Assembly (NCBI RefSeq): GCF_013868155.1 | Contig: NZ_JACEOG010000001.1 | Coordinates: forward strand, 2,356,001-2,420,000 | Origin: Aeromicrobium phoceense | GTDB lineage: Bacteria > Actinomycetota > Actinomycetes > Propionibacteriales > Nocardioidaceae | Direction of reading: 5' to 3' | Length of the DNA stretch: 64,000 bases | Shown: positions 25,319-33,547 of the stretch, piece after piece | Layout: each line of letters begins with the position of its first letter | Position numbering within the stretch: position 1 is the stretch's first letter | Program-made: the position numbers and the translations under genes | The notes under the pieces: generated by a model | The model's database searches: none | The model's input: only the letters and a program-made list of their open reading frames with translations | What the model was told of the DNA's origin: nothing

Positions 25319-25917
25319 CTCGTCGACCGAGGGCGAGGGCGAATCAGGATTCGGCCGAAGGGGTGCGCCGTGGGGGTCGCTGGCGGTTCGCGGTGACGGC
25401 CCTCCTGCTTGGCGGGCTCGTCGTTCTTGTCGATCAGTGGACCAAGAGCTGGGCCGAGAGCACCCTCATCGAGGGTGAGCGGACGCCGTTGGTTGGAAGC
25501 CTGTTCGGCCTTCAACTGGCGTACAACCCGGGCGCGGCGTTCTCCTTTGGCGAAGGGTTCACGTGGGTGTTCGCCTTGGTCTCTGTCGCCGCTGTGGTCG
25601 TCGCGACGGTTTTCGCGTTTCGCGTTCGGCAGCTCGGGTGGACGCTCGTGGTCGGTGCGCTGGGCGGAGCTGCAGCCTCTCACGCCAGCGACCGGCTGTT
25701 CCGCGAACCAGGATTCGGCCGTGGACACGTCGTGGACTTCCTTGCCTACGGCAATCTGTTCATCGGGAACTTCGCCGACTTCGTGATCGTCACGGGGGCG
25801 GTGGCCGGAGCCCTCCTGATGTGGCGGGAGGAGCGTGCCCGCGGGCAGGCTTCGACTACGACGATCCTCCGCCGGCGAATTGCCGAGAACCTTCCACCCG
25901 AGGACGACACGCGCTAA
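25315..25917 (+). CDS. lspA: Signal peptidase II (LspA) paralogue in the cadmium operon
   Basis: Aspartic lipoprotein signal peptidase of 200 residues with four transmembrane segments. It has VDQWTKSWAE, YNPGAAFSFGEG, ASDRLFR (first catalytic Asp) and GNFADFVIVTGA (second Asp). The usual Asn in GGAxxN is missing (GGAAASHASDR). The start overlaps the cadD stop. LspA paralogues recur in lead and cadmium operons, where fusion proteins such as PbrBC are known. It is probably a resistance accessory rather than the housekeeping enzyme. Confidence 0.88.
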   Translation: MTRRPRARANQDSAEGVRRGGRWRFAVTALLLGGLVVLVDQWTKSWAESTLIEGERTPLVGSLFGLQLAYNPGAAFSFGEGFTWVFALVSVAAVVVATVFAFRVRQLGWTLVVGALGGAAASHASDRLFREPGFGRGHVVDFLAYGNLFIGNFADFVIVTGAVAGALLMWREERARGQASTTTILRRRIAENLPPEDDTR

Positions 25918-25945
25918 GAGATTCACCGGAGCAAACCCTCGTCTC

Positions 25946-26180
25946 TGGTTGAGATCGGCTCAGCTCGAGAGTCACTTCCCGGGCTCGTCGTGGGCGTGCT
26001 GGCGGCCGGGCGAGCCGGCGACGAACGACCACGCCGCCGGCCGAGCGTGCGACGGGACCTTCGGCAACGCCATCGGCACGCGAGCCGTCGGCGCTGCCCT
26101 CGAGAACGGCTGGAACGCGACGAACGGGCTCAAGGCGAATGCCGAGCGTATCGGGGTCGAGTACCATCGAACGCTCGGTC
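25946..26180 (+). pseudogene. Remnant of a secreted-protein C-terminal domain
   Basis: A plus-strand frame reads coherently (QLESHFPGSSWACWRPG, then DHAAGRACDGTFGNAIG and GWNATNGLKANAERIGVEYH). This resembles a domain at the end of actinobacterial exported, often peptidase-like, proteins in which DHAAGRACD carries His/Asp ligands. There is no start of its own, and beyond ~26180 the frame becomes low-complexity. It fills most of the gap between lspA and merA; the rest holds nothing recognisable. Confidence 0.5.
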
Positions 26181-26310
26181 AAGTCGAATTCGGCGGAGGC
26201 ACCGAGATGACCGGGACAGCGGGTACGGCCAAGCCTTCCGCTGCGCGAGCGCAAGAACCGTCCGCATCGGCGGCATCGCCCTCGCCTGTGAGTACCAGTG
26301 CCGACCGCGT

Positions 26311-27735
26311 TCACGCGCAGCACGACAGCTGTGAGACGTCGGTGGTGAAGGCTCTTGCGGCGAGCCGGAGTCCTTCGGTCATGGTGAGATAGGGGGCCCA
26401 CGCGTCGACGACTTCGGCGATGGTCTTGCCGAGCAGGTGGACTCCGGTGGCGGCGAGCTCGCCGGCGTCCTTGGCGACGGCAGTGATGCCGAGAATCTCG
26501 CTTGTGTCGGCGTTCACGACGATCTTGATGAACCCACGGGTATCGCGGTTGACCAGTGCTCGGGGCACGTGGTGCAGCGGCAGGACGCGGCAGTCGCAGC
26601 GGATTCCCGCGCTTTTCGCCTCCTTCTCGGTCATCCCGACCGCGCCGATCGCGGGGCCGGTGAACGTCACCCGCGGCAGACGAGAGTAGTCGACGGTCCG
26701 GTCGACGTGGAGGAACGCGTTCTCGGCCACAAGGGTGCCGTGGTGGGCGGCCACGTAGACGAACTCGGGGTGCCCGGTCACGTCGCCCGCGGCCCAGATC
26801 CGCCGATTCGAGGATTGCATCCTGTCGGAGACGACCACCTCGCCGGACTCCCCTGTCTTGACTCCGACAGAGTCGAGGTTGAGTCCGTCGGTGACGGGGC
26901 GGCGTCCGAGGGCTACCAGGACTTGGTCGGCGCGGAAGTCCTGCGAGACGCCGGATACGTCCGCGGTCACCACGACCAGCCCGGTCCCTGCGGCCCGGGT
27001 CACCCGGGTGGGCACCGCGCGGCGAACGACGCGGATGCCATTATCGGCGAAGACGTCCTCAAGCGCCCAGGAGACTTCAGGCTCCTCCTTCGATGCGAGT
27101 CGGGAGCGGGCCAGCAGCGTGACCTCGGAGCCGAGTCGGGCGAACAGTTGGGCCTGCTCCAAGGCGACGTAGCCACCGCCGAGGACGAGGAGAGACCTGG
27201 GGACCTCGAGCAGCTCCATGGCCGTGGTCGAGGTCAGGTACCCCGCGCTATCCAGGCCGTCGATCGGCGGGACCCACGGTCGAGCGCCGGTTGCGACCAT
27301 GTAGTGCTCGGCCTCGACGGTCGCGGCCATCCCATCGGCGGCGGTGATGTTCAGCGCCGGCGCATCAGGCGAGCCCGCGAGCGCGGCGACTCCCTGACGC
27401 ACTGGCCAGCCGTAGGATTCAGCAACGTCGGCGTATTTCTCGCCCCGCAGCGACTCGACCAGCGCCACTTTTCCGGCGACCAGCGCGGGCATGTCGATTG
27501 GGCCCGCTGTCGTTGAGATCCCCGGGAAACGGTCCGGGGCGTCGGCGGCGGAGTACCGCGCGCCAGCCGCGGCAATGAGCGCCTGCGACGGCACGCACCC
27601 AGTGTTCACGCAGGTCCCGCCGAGCGTGCCGCGCTCGACCATCACCACCGACTTTCCCAGCGCGGTCGCGCGGATCGCCGCGGCGAACGCCCCGCCGCCC
27701 GATCCGATGATGGCAAGGTCGTACTTCGTAGGCAT
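26311..27735 (-). CDS. merA: Mercuric reductase
   Basis: FAD-dependent disulfide oxidoreductase of 474 residues. The N-terminal FAD site is IIGSGGGAFAAAI, the redox-active pair is GGTCVNTGCVPS, and the C-terminal vicinal cysteines LSCCA that bring Hg(II) to the active site are intact, which separates it from other lipoamide-dehydrogenase relatives. The optional HMA domain is absent. The ATG at 27735 has AAGGAG upstream. It is divergent from the MerR gene across a MerR-type promoter. No merT, merP or merB is present. Confidence 0.95.
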   Translation of the reverse strand: MPTKYDLAIIGSGGGAFAAAIRATALGKSVVMVERGTLGGTCVNTGCVPSQALIAAAGARYSAADAPDRFPGISTTAGPIDMPALVAGKVALVESLRGEKYADVAESYGWPVRQGVAALAGSPDAPALNITAADGMAATVEAEHYMVATGARPWVPPIDGLDSAGYLTSTTAMELLEVPRSLLVLGGGYVALEQAQLFARLGSEVTLLARSRLASKEEPEVSWALEDVFADNGIRVVRRAVPTRVTRAAGTGLVVVTADVSGVSQDFRADQVLVALGRRPVTDGLNLDSVGVKTGESGEVVVSDRMQSSNRRIWAAGDVTGHPEFVYVAAHHGTLVAENAFLHVDRTVDYSRLPRVTFTGPAIGAVGMTEKEAKSAGIRCDCRVLPLHHVPRALVNRDTRGFIKIVVNADTSEILGITAVAKDAGELAATGVHLLGKTIAEVVDAWAPYLTMTEGLRLAARAFTTDVSQLSCCA

Positions 27736-27786
27736 CGCTGCTGTCTCCTTCAACCCTTCGGTCTTCTTCTGATCTGTTCAGCCATA

Positions 27787-27816
27787 CTTGACGTTCCAGT
27801 GCAGGGGAAGGTCAAG
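27787..27816 (-). promoter_or_regulatory. MerR-type operator between merA and merR
   Basis: CTTGACGTTCC and the complement of GGAAGGTCAAG form an inverted repeat with one mismatch in 11. On the minus strand it supplies TTGACC as the -35 and a long (~19-20 bp) spacer to AAGTAT, the distorted geometry typical of MerR-activated promoters. It points toward merA. Confidence 0.7.
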
Positions 27817-27846
27817 CGTGCTCCTGCCGAACGAGAGGTGACCGCG

Positions 27847-28236
27847 ATGCGCATCGGGGAACTGGCCGCTGCGGCTGGGACCACTCCGAAGACTCTCCGC
27901 TTCTATGAGGAGTCGGGACTGCTGCCCCCAGCCGATCGGACGCCGTCGGGTTATCGGGACTACCCGCCCGTCGCTGTCGCCCGGATCGACTTTGTCCACC
28001 GCGGCCAGGCGGCGGGACTCACCCTCGCTCAGATCCGCCAGATCCTCGACATCCGCGATGACGGCGCCGCGCCGTGTGAGCACGTGCGCGATCTGCTCGA
28101 CGAGCGCCTAGCCGAGATCGAGCAGCAGATCGCTCGGCTCACCGCCCTGCATGACACTATTGCCGAACTCAGGCACGACGCCGCGCAGCCGGACCCCGAC
28201 ACGTGCAGTCCCGAGCAGGTCTGCCGCTACCTATAG
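27847..28236 (+). CDS. merR: MerR-family metal-responsive activator
   Basis: Regulator of 129 residues. The N-terminal winged HTH is IGELAAAAGTTPKTLRFYEE; a long dimerisation helix follows residue 75. Cysteines sit at APCEHVRDLL (~78) and in the tail TCSPEQVCRYL, a ligand set compatible with Hg, Pb or Cd sensing. The ATG at 27847 has GAGGTG upstream. Its divergence from merA across a MerR-type operator supports mercury as the inducer. Confidence 0.88.
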   Translation: MRIGELAAAAGTTPKTLRFYEESGLLPPADRTPSGYRDYPPVAVARIDFVHRGQAAGLTLAQIRQILDIRDDGAAPCEHVRDLLDERLAEIEQQIARLTALHDTIAELRHDAAQPDPDTCSPEQVCRYL

Positions 28237-28322
28237 TTCTCCGCATCGAGAAGGAGACAGACCGCGGCCGGCCACGCGGTCGCGATCCCAGCACGCCCAG
28301 CGTCGTTGCCCGCCCGATGCAC

Positions 28323-28510
28323 GCGTGAACACCTGCATCGCCGGAAAACTCCCCCACATCGGCATCGGCCGAACCCACACCCGAACCCACGTCACCCTGC
28401 TCATCGACGACCACCACGTCAGAGTCGTCAACGCCACCACCGGAGAACTGCTCCGCGACCTGATCATCAACCCCGACCGCGACGACCAACCCCGACACAA
28501 AACCACATGA
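28323..28510 (+). pseudogene. IS481-type transposase C-terminal remnant
   Basis: The last ~60 codons of an integrase-core transposase remain: HIGIGRTHTRTHVTLLIDD, HHVRVVNATTGELLRDL and a basic tail. This is the usual end of actinobacterial IS481-like transposases. The N-terminus and the DDE core are gone. It is followed by a hairpin and a motif (ATGTCCTGAGACAT) that looks like the insertion sequence's right end, directly against repeat copy 2. Confidence 0.65.
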
Positions 28511-28512
28511 AA

Positions 28513-28549
28513 AAACTCCCGAACCTGCAAAATGCAGGTCCGGGAGTTT
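28513..28549. terminator. Hairpin beside repeat copy 2
   Basis: AAACTCCCG-A-ACCTGCA paired with TGCAGGT-C-CGGGAGTTT around AAA. It may terminate the transposase transcript on the plus strand, and it is the hairpin just downstream of the tRNA-like end when read on the minus strand. Confidence 0.7.
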
Positions 28550-28572
28550 CCGATGTCCTGAGACATCACACG

Positions 28573-28762
28573 GTCGGGCTGACAGGATTTGAACCTGCGA
28601 CCCCCTGTCGAAGCCGAGCTCCGTACGAGTCGCGACGCTGGGTACCGAGAACCGCGGAACACCCTCAAACGGTGGGGATGGCCCCTCTGGGTCCCCCCCG
28701 ACGATCCCCGAGGACCGGCGACAACCGCCGGCCCAATCCGGCCACCAAATGGCCACTTTCGG
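28573..28762 (-). repeat. Copy 2 of the ~190-bp repeat with tRNA 3'-end-like core
   Basis: The first 39 bp are identical to copies 1 and 3; the rest is the most diverged copy. It keeps the self-complementary block (GGGG-CCAT-CCCC on the minus strand, where copy 1 has GGGAT/ATCCC) and the distal TGGCCATTTGGTGGCC. It marks the right end of the 17-kb metal island. Confidence 0.7.
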
Positions 28763-28870
28763 AGAAGGAACGCAACATCAACCCAGCACCGCTTGCCGGT
28801 TCGGCTCAAGGGTGCTACTCGACACTGTTCACGTGGGCGCCCTGGTCTGCACTCCTCCTCGAGGAACGAG

Positions 28871-28907
28871 CCGCGACCCCGCGCTCAAGAAGGGCACAGG
28901 GTCGCGG
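28871..28907 (-). terminator. Terminator-like hairpin after the GH3 gene
   Basis: CCGCGACCC and GGGTCGCGG pair over 9 bp around a 19-nt loop, 18 bp past the GH3 stop in its direction of transcription. Confidence 0.55.
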
Positions 28908-28924
28908 GTTGAGGCCGTTACCGA

Positions 28925-31654
28925 TTACCTGTTGCGTCCTCCCGAGATCCGGACGGAGCCAGCCAGCCGCAGGTCGTCGGACGACGAGCCCACGTAGATC
29001 GGCACGCGCCCGTCGGGGGTGCGCCACCGGTCGCGAGCCGTGTCCCAGTACGAGAACGACTGCGGATCGAGGTTCACCGTCACCCGTCGACGCTGCCCCG
29101 GACGGAGGTCGACCTTGGCCCAGCCGGCCAGCGCCTTCTCCGCCGTGTCGACGCGACGGGTGGGCAGGTTGCCCACGTAGACCTGCACCGTCTCGCTGCC
29201 ACGGCGCCGTCCGACGTTCCGGACGTCCACGGAGACCTTCACCGACTTGGTCGCGCGGGCGGACCCACGCCCCCGGGTGTTCGACGAGAGCACGAGTCGC
29301 CGGTAGTCGAACTTCGTGTAGGACAGACCGTGGCCGAAGGGGTAGCTCGGCTCGATGCCGCGCTCCTCGTACCCGCGGTAGCCCACGAAGATCCCCTCCG
29401 AGAACTGCTGGTCGAGCCCGTCACCCGGGTACTGGTCCTCGTCACTGACCGGAGTGCTTTCCTCGTCCACGGGAATCGTCAGCGGCAGCTTGCCCGACGG
29501 GTTCACGTCTCCGAAGAGGATCCGCGCGATGGCACTGCCCTGCTCCTGACCGCCGTACCAGTTGTGCAGGACGGCGCGCACGTCGTCCTCCCAGTCCGAG
29601 GTCTGGACAGCGGCGCTGGCGGTGAGGACCACGATGGTCCGCCGGTTGGCGGCTGCCACCTCCCGGATCAGGTCGTCCTGGGCGTTGGGCAGGTCGAGGT
29701 TGGGACGATCCCCACCCTCGCTCGCGTAGTCGCGGGCGAAGACCACAGCGACGTCGGCGTCGGCGGCGACCTCTGCTGCCTCGGCGATGCTCGGTTCCAC
29801 CACCTCGTCCGGCGGCACCCAGCCCAGCTTGAACGCGGACCCGAAGTCCGTGCTCGCACTGGCCCCGATCGAAAACTCCGCACGGAGGTCGTACTCCTGC
29901 CCTTCGACCAGGTCCACCTCGTAGGTGTGGACCCCGGGGTCGGTGGGTTCTGGAGCGGTCTCCGTGGTGATGACGGGTGCGTCGTCCAGGTAGAGCGTCG
30001 TCGCCCCGTTCGTGGTGACGGTCAGCTCGTACGTTCCCGTGACCGGTGCCGTGAGGGTTCCCGTCCAGCGGATTCCCGACGTGTTCTCGTTCGACTGCCT
30101 CGGGAAGTGCGGTGACGCCGCGTTGAAGCCCTCGAACAGGTAGAACCCTCCGAAGATGCCGGCGTAGGGCTCGGTGCGGTCGAGCTCGGGCGTGCCCGTC
30201 CGGCCGGGGTTGTCGAAGTACTCCACGCGCACACCGGGTTCGTCGTCCAGCGCGGACCGGAGGAACTCCGACGGGATCGGATCCGGACCGGGGAGCAACG
30301 CCGTGGACGTGACCGGTTCGTTGCCGGGCGCGTGAGTCACGGTCGCCCCGTCCGCGCGCTCGGTGATCCCCTCGAGCGGGCTGACGGTGTAGGTCGGTAG
30401 CACTTGACTGCTACCGCCACCTTGGACGGCGTGGTCTGCGTCCGCGCCGATCACGGCGATCGAGTCCAGGTCGTCGTCCAGAGGCAGCGTGCCGCGGCGG
30501 TTCTTCAGCAGGACGGTCGCCTGCTCCGACACCTCTCGGGCGAAGTCACCGTTCTCCTCCTCGGGCAGCGGACGGACCGTCGCCGGCTCGTCGAACAGGC
30601 CGAGGGCAAACATGGGCTTGAGGATCCTCATCACCGCGTCGTTGATGCGGGAGACGGGGACGTCGCCGGCATCCACGGCCTCGGCCAGTGGGGCACAGAA
30701 GAAGCAGTCGTCGCCGCCGAAGTCGCCGGGCATCTCCTGGTCCATGCCGTTGAGGATCGACGCGACGGTGCTGTGAGTGGCCCCGTAGTCGCTCATGACC
30801 CAGCCCTCGAACTCGAGCTGCACCTTGAGGATCTCGTTGAGGAGGTAGTCGTTCTCACACGCGTAGGTCCCGTTGACCTTGTTGAACGCGCACATCGCGG
30901 TCGCTGGATCGCCCTCCTGGATGGCGATGTCGAAGGGGCGGGTGTAGATCTCCTGGAGGGTCCGCTCGTCGACCACCGCATTGCCGCCGATCAGGCGGTT
31001 CTGCTCCTGGGTGTAGACGTTGTAGTGCTTCAGGTCCGCCAGCACGGGGTTCTCCTGGATGCCGCGAATGACGGCGCCACCGATGCGGCCCGAGATCAGC
31101 GGATCTTCGCCGAATGCCTCGAACGCGCGGCCGGCCTGGGAGACCCGGGCGATGTCCAGGGCCGGCGCCAGCAGCACATTGTGCCCGGTGCGGTGGGCCT
31201 CGTCGCCTGCGCGCTCGCCGTATTCCTGCGCGAGTCCGGCGTTCCAGGTCGCTGCCAACGCAAGCGGTGAGGGCAGCTCGGTCGCCTGCTGGTCGTTGAC
31301 GTCGGGGTTGGCGATGCGGACTCCGGCCGGGCCGTCAGCCATCGTGAGGGCCGGGATGCCCAAGCGCTCGATCGGTGCGTTGTAGAAGCCGTAGTAGAAG
31401 TTGACCTCGCCGTGGAGCATGTCGATCTTCTCGTCCAAGGTCATACGGCGCAGCAGCGCTCGCGCTCGCCGTTCGGCGGAGCGTGAGTCTGCCCACCGGG
31501 CGTCGATCGGTCCGGCATTCGGCAATGCCGCGGAAGCGGTGTTGCCTGCTGCCTCGGCCGTCACGGCCGCCGTCGCTCCTGATGCGAGCAAGGCGGTGGC
31601 GACGAGACCGATCGAGAGGCGCGACAGGGTGTTCTTCAAAGGTGCGTGGTACAT
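28925..31654 (-). CDS. Secreted glycoside hydrolase family 3 beta-glucosidase-like protein with PA14 domain
   Basis: Protein of 909 residues with a signal peptide (LSIGLVATALLASGATAAVTAEA). The N-terminal GH3 barrel has the nucleophile Asp in WVMSDYGATHS near residue 285. The second GH3 domain is interrupted by a PA14-type module around residues 470-640 (GTYELTVTTNGATTLYLDD), and a fibronectin III-like domain closes the protein. PA14 insertions are known in GH3 enzymes acting on oligosaccharides or plant glycosides. The ATG at 31654 is preferred to an upstream TTG. It stands alone, so the substrate cannot be read from neighbours. Confidence 0.92.
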   Translation of the reverse strand: MYHAPLKNTLSRLSIGLVATALLASGATAAVTAEAAGNTASAALPNAGPIDARWADSRSAERRARALLRRMTLDEKIDMLHGEVNFYYGFYNAPIERLGIPALTMADGPAGVRIANPDVNDQQATELPSPLALAATWNAGLAQEYGERAGDEAHRTGHNVLLAPALDIARVSQAGRAFEAFGEDPLISGRIGGAVIRGIQENPVLADLKHYNVYTQEQNRLIGGNAVVDERTLQEIYTRPFDIAIQEGDPATAMCAFNKVNGTYACENDYLLNEILKVQLEFEGWVMSDYGATHSTVASILNGMDQEMPGDFGGDDCFFCAPLAEAVDAGDVPVSRINDAVMRILKPMFALGLFDEPATVRPLPEEENGDFAREVSEQATVLLKNRRGTLPLDDDLDSIAVIGADADHAVQGGGSSQVLPTYTVSPLEGITERADGATVTHAPGNEPVTSTALLPGPDPIPSEFLRSALDDEPGVRVEYFDNPGRTGTPELDRTEPYAGIFGGFYLFEGFNAASPHFPRQSNENTSGIRWTGTLTAPVTGTYELTVTTNGATTLYLDDAPVITTETAPEPTDPGVHTYEVDLVEGQEYDLRAEFSIGASASTDFGSAFKLGWVPPDEVVEPSIAEAAEVAADADVAVVFARDYASEGGDRPNLDLPNAQDDLIREVAAANRRTIVVLTASAAVQTSDWEDDVRAVLHNWYGGQEQGSAIARILFGDVNPSGKLPLTIPVDEESTPVSDEDQYPGDGLDQQFSEGIFVGYRGYEERGIEPSYPFGHGLSYTKFDYRRLVLSSNTRGRGSARATKSVKVSVDVRNVGRRRGSETVQVYVGNLPTRRVDTAEKALAGWAKVDLRPGQRRRVTVNLDPQSFSYWDTARDRWRTPDGRVPIYVGSSSDDLRLAGSVRISGGRNR

Positions 31655-31680
31655 CGGGACCCCCCCCGAAGTTCTCAAGA

Positions 31681-31695
31681 CACCCCGTTGGGGTG
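31681..31695. promoter_or_regulatory. Short perfect hairpin in the GH3 upstream region
   Basis: CACCCC-GTT-GGGGTG lies 27 bp before the GH3 start. It could be a repressor site or a leader hairpin. Nothing else recognisable is found in the ~295-bp gap to 31950. Confidence 0.35.
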
Positions 31696-31949
31696 CCTCT
31701 GAAGGGGTGCGTCACGGTCCAGGCTGGACGGCCCCCGGGTACAGGGACGCCGGGCGTCCGGCCGGGCCTGCAGTGGTGCGAATCTCCTGACCGGCGGTGG
31801 GCCGGTCGATTCGGGAACCGGCGCGAGGTGGCTGTTCCAGAAGCTCGCTCACCGTCATTCGCCAGCATGCGCGCGGCCTGAAAAAAGTGTCAAGATCTGA
31901 GGCCGGTGGTGCTCCCGAGGTGGGACGAATGAGTCCACCATTCGGTCAG

Positions 31950-32933
31950 TCAGATGCGCACGACGAGCTTCCCGGTGGCTGCACCGTCTTCCATCCGCTG
32001 GTGCGCCTCGCGGATGTCGCCGAGTTCGTACACGCGGTCGACGGGCACCTGGGCACGGCCAGCGGCGACGTCCTCGAGGAACCCCCGGAGGACGTCAGCG
32101 GGCAGGTCGTCCGCCTCACCGGCATAGGAGGTCAGGCGCACCCCGCGGGGGATGTAGTCGATCGGGTAGAAGTCCTTAACGGACCACTCGTTCGAGAGCA
32201 TGCCGGTGAAGCACACCGTGCCGTGGACCCTGGTGGCCCGCAAGGTGTCGGGCAGTGTGGGCGTGCCGACCAGCTCCACGGCTGCGTCGACGCCGTCGGG
32301 CAGCAGCGCATGAACCTGGGTCGCGACGTTGCCGTCGTCGACCAGCACATCATCGACACCGATCGCGCGCAGTGACTCGGCCTTCGCCGGATTGCGCGTG
32401 GTGGCGAGCACCCTGACGCCCTTGCGCTTCGCCAGCACGGCAGCGGCCATGCCCACCGAAGAGGTTCCGCCACGGATCAGCAGCGTCTGGCCGGGCTGGA
32501 TGTCCAATCCCACGCTCAGGGATCCGAACGCCGTCTGGAGCATCTCCGGCACCGCTCCGAGGACGGCCCAGTCGAGCTCGGAGTGGAACGCGATGACCTG
32601 GCCTTCCGGGACGCAGGCGTACTCGGCGTAGCCGCCGTCGAAGACCCGGCCCATCCCGCCCATCATCGTCATGACCTGCTGGCCCTCCTCGAACTCGCCG
32701 CCGGGCGCGAGGTCGACGATGCCGGTGGCCTCGATGCCCAGGACCCGCGGGAGGGTGACACCCTCGGCGAGCCCGAGCCGGGTGTGCAGCTCAGAACGGT
32801 TGAGGCCGAACGCCTTGACCCTGATGCGGACCCAACCCCGGGCTGGGAGGGGCAGTGGCAGCTCGCGCAGGTGCAGGTTCGTGACGGGGCCGGGTGCGTC
32901 CAGCACGACGGCACGCATGGTCGGCTCACCCAT
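31950..32933 (-). CDS. Medium-chain dehydrogenase, quinone oxidoreductase (QOR) type
   Basis: Zinc-independent MDR protein of 327 residues with the NADPH-binding segment LLIRGGTSSVGMAAAVLAKRKG (GTSSVG) near residue 150 and a QOR-like N-terminus (AVVLDAPGPV). The ATG at 32933 has GGAG 6 nt upstream and overlaps the PadR gene end by 8 bp; an internal ATG at 32918 is possible. Such enzymes reduce quinones or enones. The PadR partner is probably its regulator. Confidence 0.87.
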   Translation of the reverse strand: MGEPTMRAVVLDAPGPVTNLHLRELPLPLPARGWVRIRVKAFGLNRSELHTRLGLAEGVTLPRVLGIEATGIVDLAPGGEFEEGQQVMTMMGGMGRVFDGGYAEYACVPEGQVIAFHSELDWAVLGAVPEMLQTAFGSLSVGLDIQPGQTLLIRGGTSSVGMAAAVLAKRKGVRVLATTRNPAKAESLRAIGVDDVLVDDGNVATQVHALLPDGVDAAVELVGTPTLPDTLRATRVHGTVCFTGMLSNEWSVKDFYPIDYIPRGVRLTSYAGEADDLPADVLRGFLEDVAAGRAQVPVDRVYELGDIREAHQRMEDGAATGKLVVRI

Positions 32934-33471
32934 GATGTTCTCCGAGCAACTCACGGATCCAGCGTCGCTGGGCGCGGCTGGTCTCGCGCGCCGACACCAG
33001 CATGCCGCGGCGGTACGGGTCATCGACGTCCCCCGCGGCCAGCGGCTGGTCGGATTCGTAGAAGAAGCTCACTCCCGGCTGGTCGAGGAAGTCGAGCCGG
33101 CGGCGGAGCACGGCATGCTGGTCGGCGACGTCGGGGAGCTGCGACAGGAAGGCCAGGACGACGAAGAAGCGGTCCCCATCGGTGATGTCGTAGCCGTTGG
33201 CGTCGCGCAGTCGGGCGTGCAGCTCCGCCAGGCCGGGCGCGGTGAGCCGGAAGGTCTGGCGCTGCGCTGATCCCGCTCCCGGTGCCGGTTCCTCGCGGGC
33301 GATGAAGCCCGCCGATTGCAACCGCTTCAGCGCGGGATAGATGGTGCCGTCGCTGATGGCGCGCGCGTATCCGTGCAGGCGTTCCATGCGCCGTCGCAGC
33401 TCGTAGGCGTGGAGCGGGCCCTCCGCGAGGAAACCCAGGATCATCATCTCGATCACGGTGTCAGGATACAC
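32926..33471 (-). CDS. PadR-family transcriptional regulator
   Basis: Regulator of 181 residues. The winged helix (MMILGFLAEGPLHAYEL, DGTIYPALKRLQSAGFI) is the PadR signature; the C-terminal half is the helical dimerisation domain. The GTG at 33471 has GAGGG 6 nt upstream, and that ribosome-binding site lies inside a long palindrome, so autoregulation is likely. It is divergent from the osmoprotectant transporter operon and overlaps the oxidoreductase gene. Confidence 0.88.
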   Translation of the reverse strand: MYPDTVIEMMILGFLAEGPLHAYELRRRMERLHGYARAISDGTIYPALKRLQSAGFIAREEPAPGAGSAQRQTFRLTAPGLAELHARLRDANGYDITDGDRFFVVLAFLSQLPDVADQHAVLRRRLDFLDQPGVSFFYESDQPLAAGDVDDPYRRGMLVSARETSRAQRRWIRELLGEHHG

Positions 33472-33476
33472 GAAAA

Positions 33477-33506
33477 CCCTCGATTCGAGTTATCTCGTTT
33501 CGAGGG
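33477..33506. promoter_or_regulatory. Palindromic operator between the PadR gene and the opu operon
   Basis: Two 15-bp halves, CCCTCGATTCGAGTT and ATCTCGTTTCGAGGG, are complementary at 12 of 15 positions, with CCCTCGA/TCGAGGG and CGAG/CTCG perfect. The site abuts the PadR start and lies 42 bp before the ABC ATPase start. Confidence 0.6.
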
Positions 33507-33547
33507 GTAGAATGGTCGAGGCCCATCGGCACGACTCAGGGGGAAGC

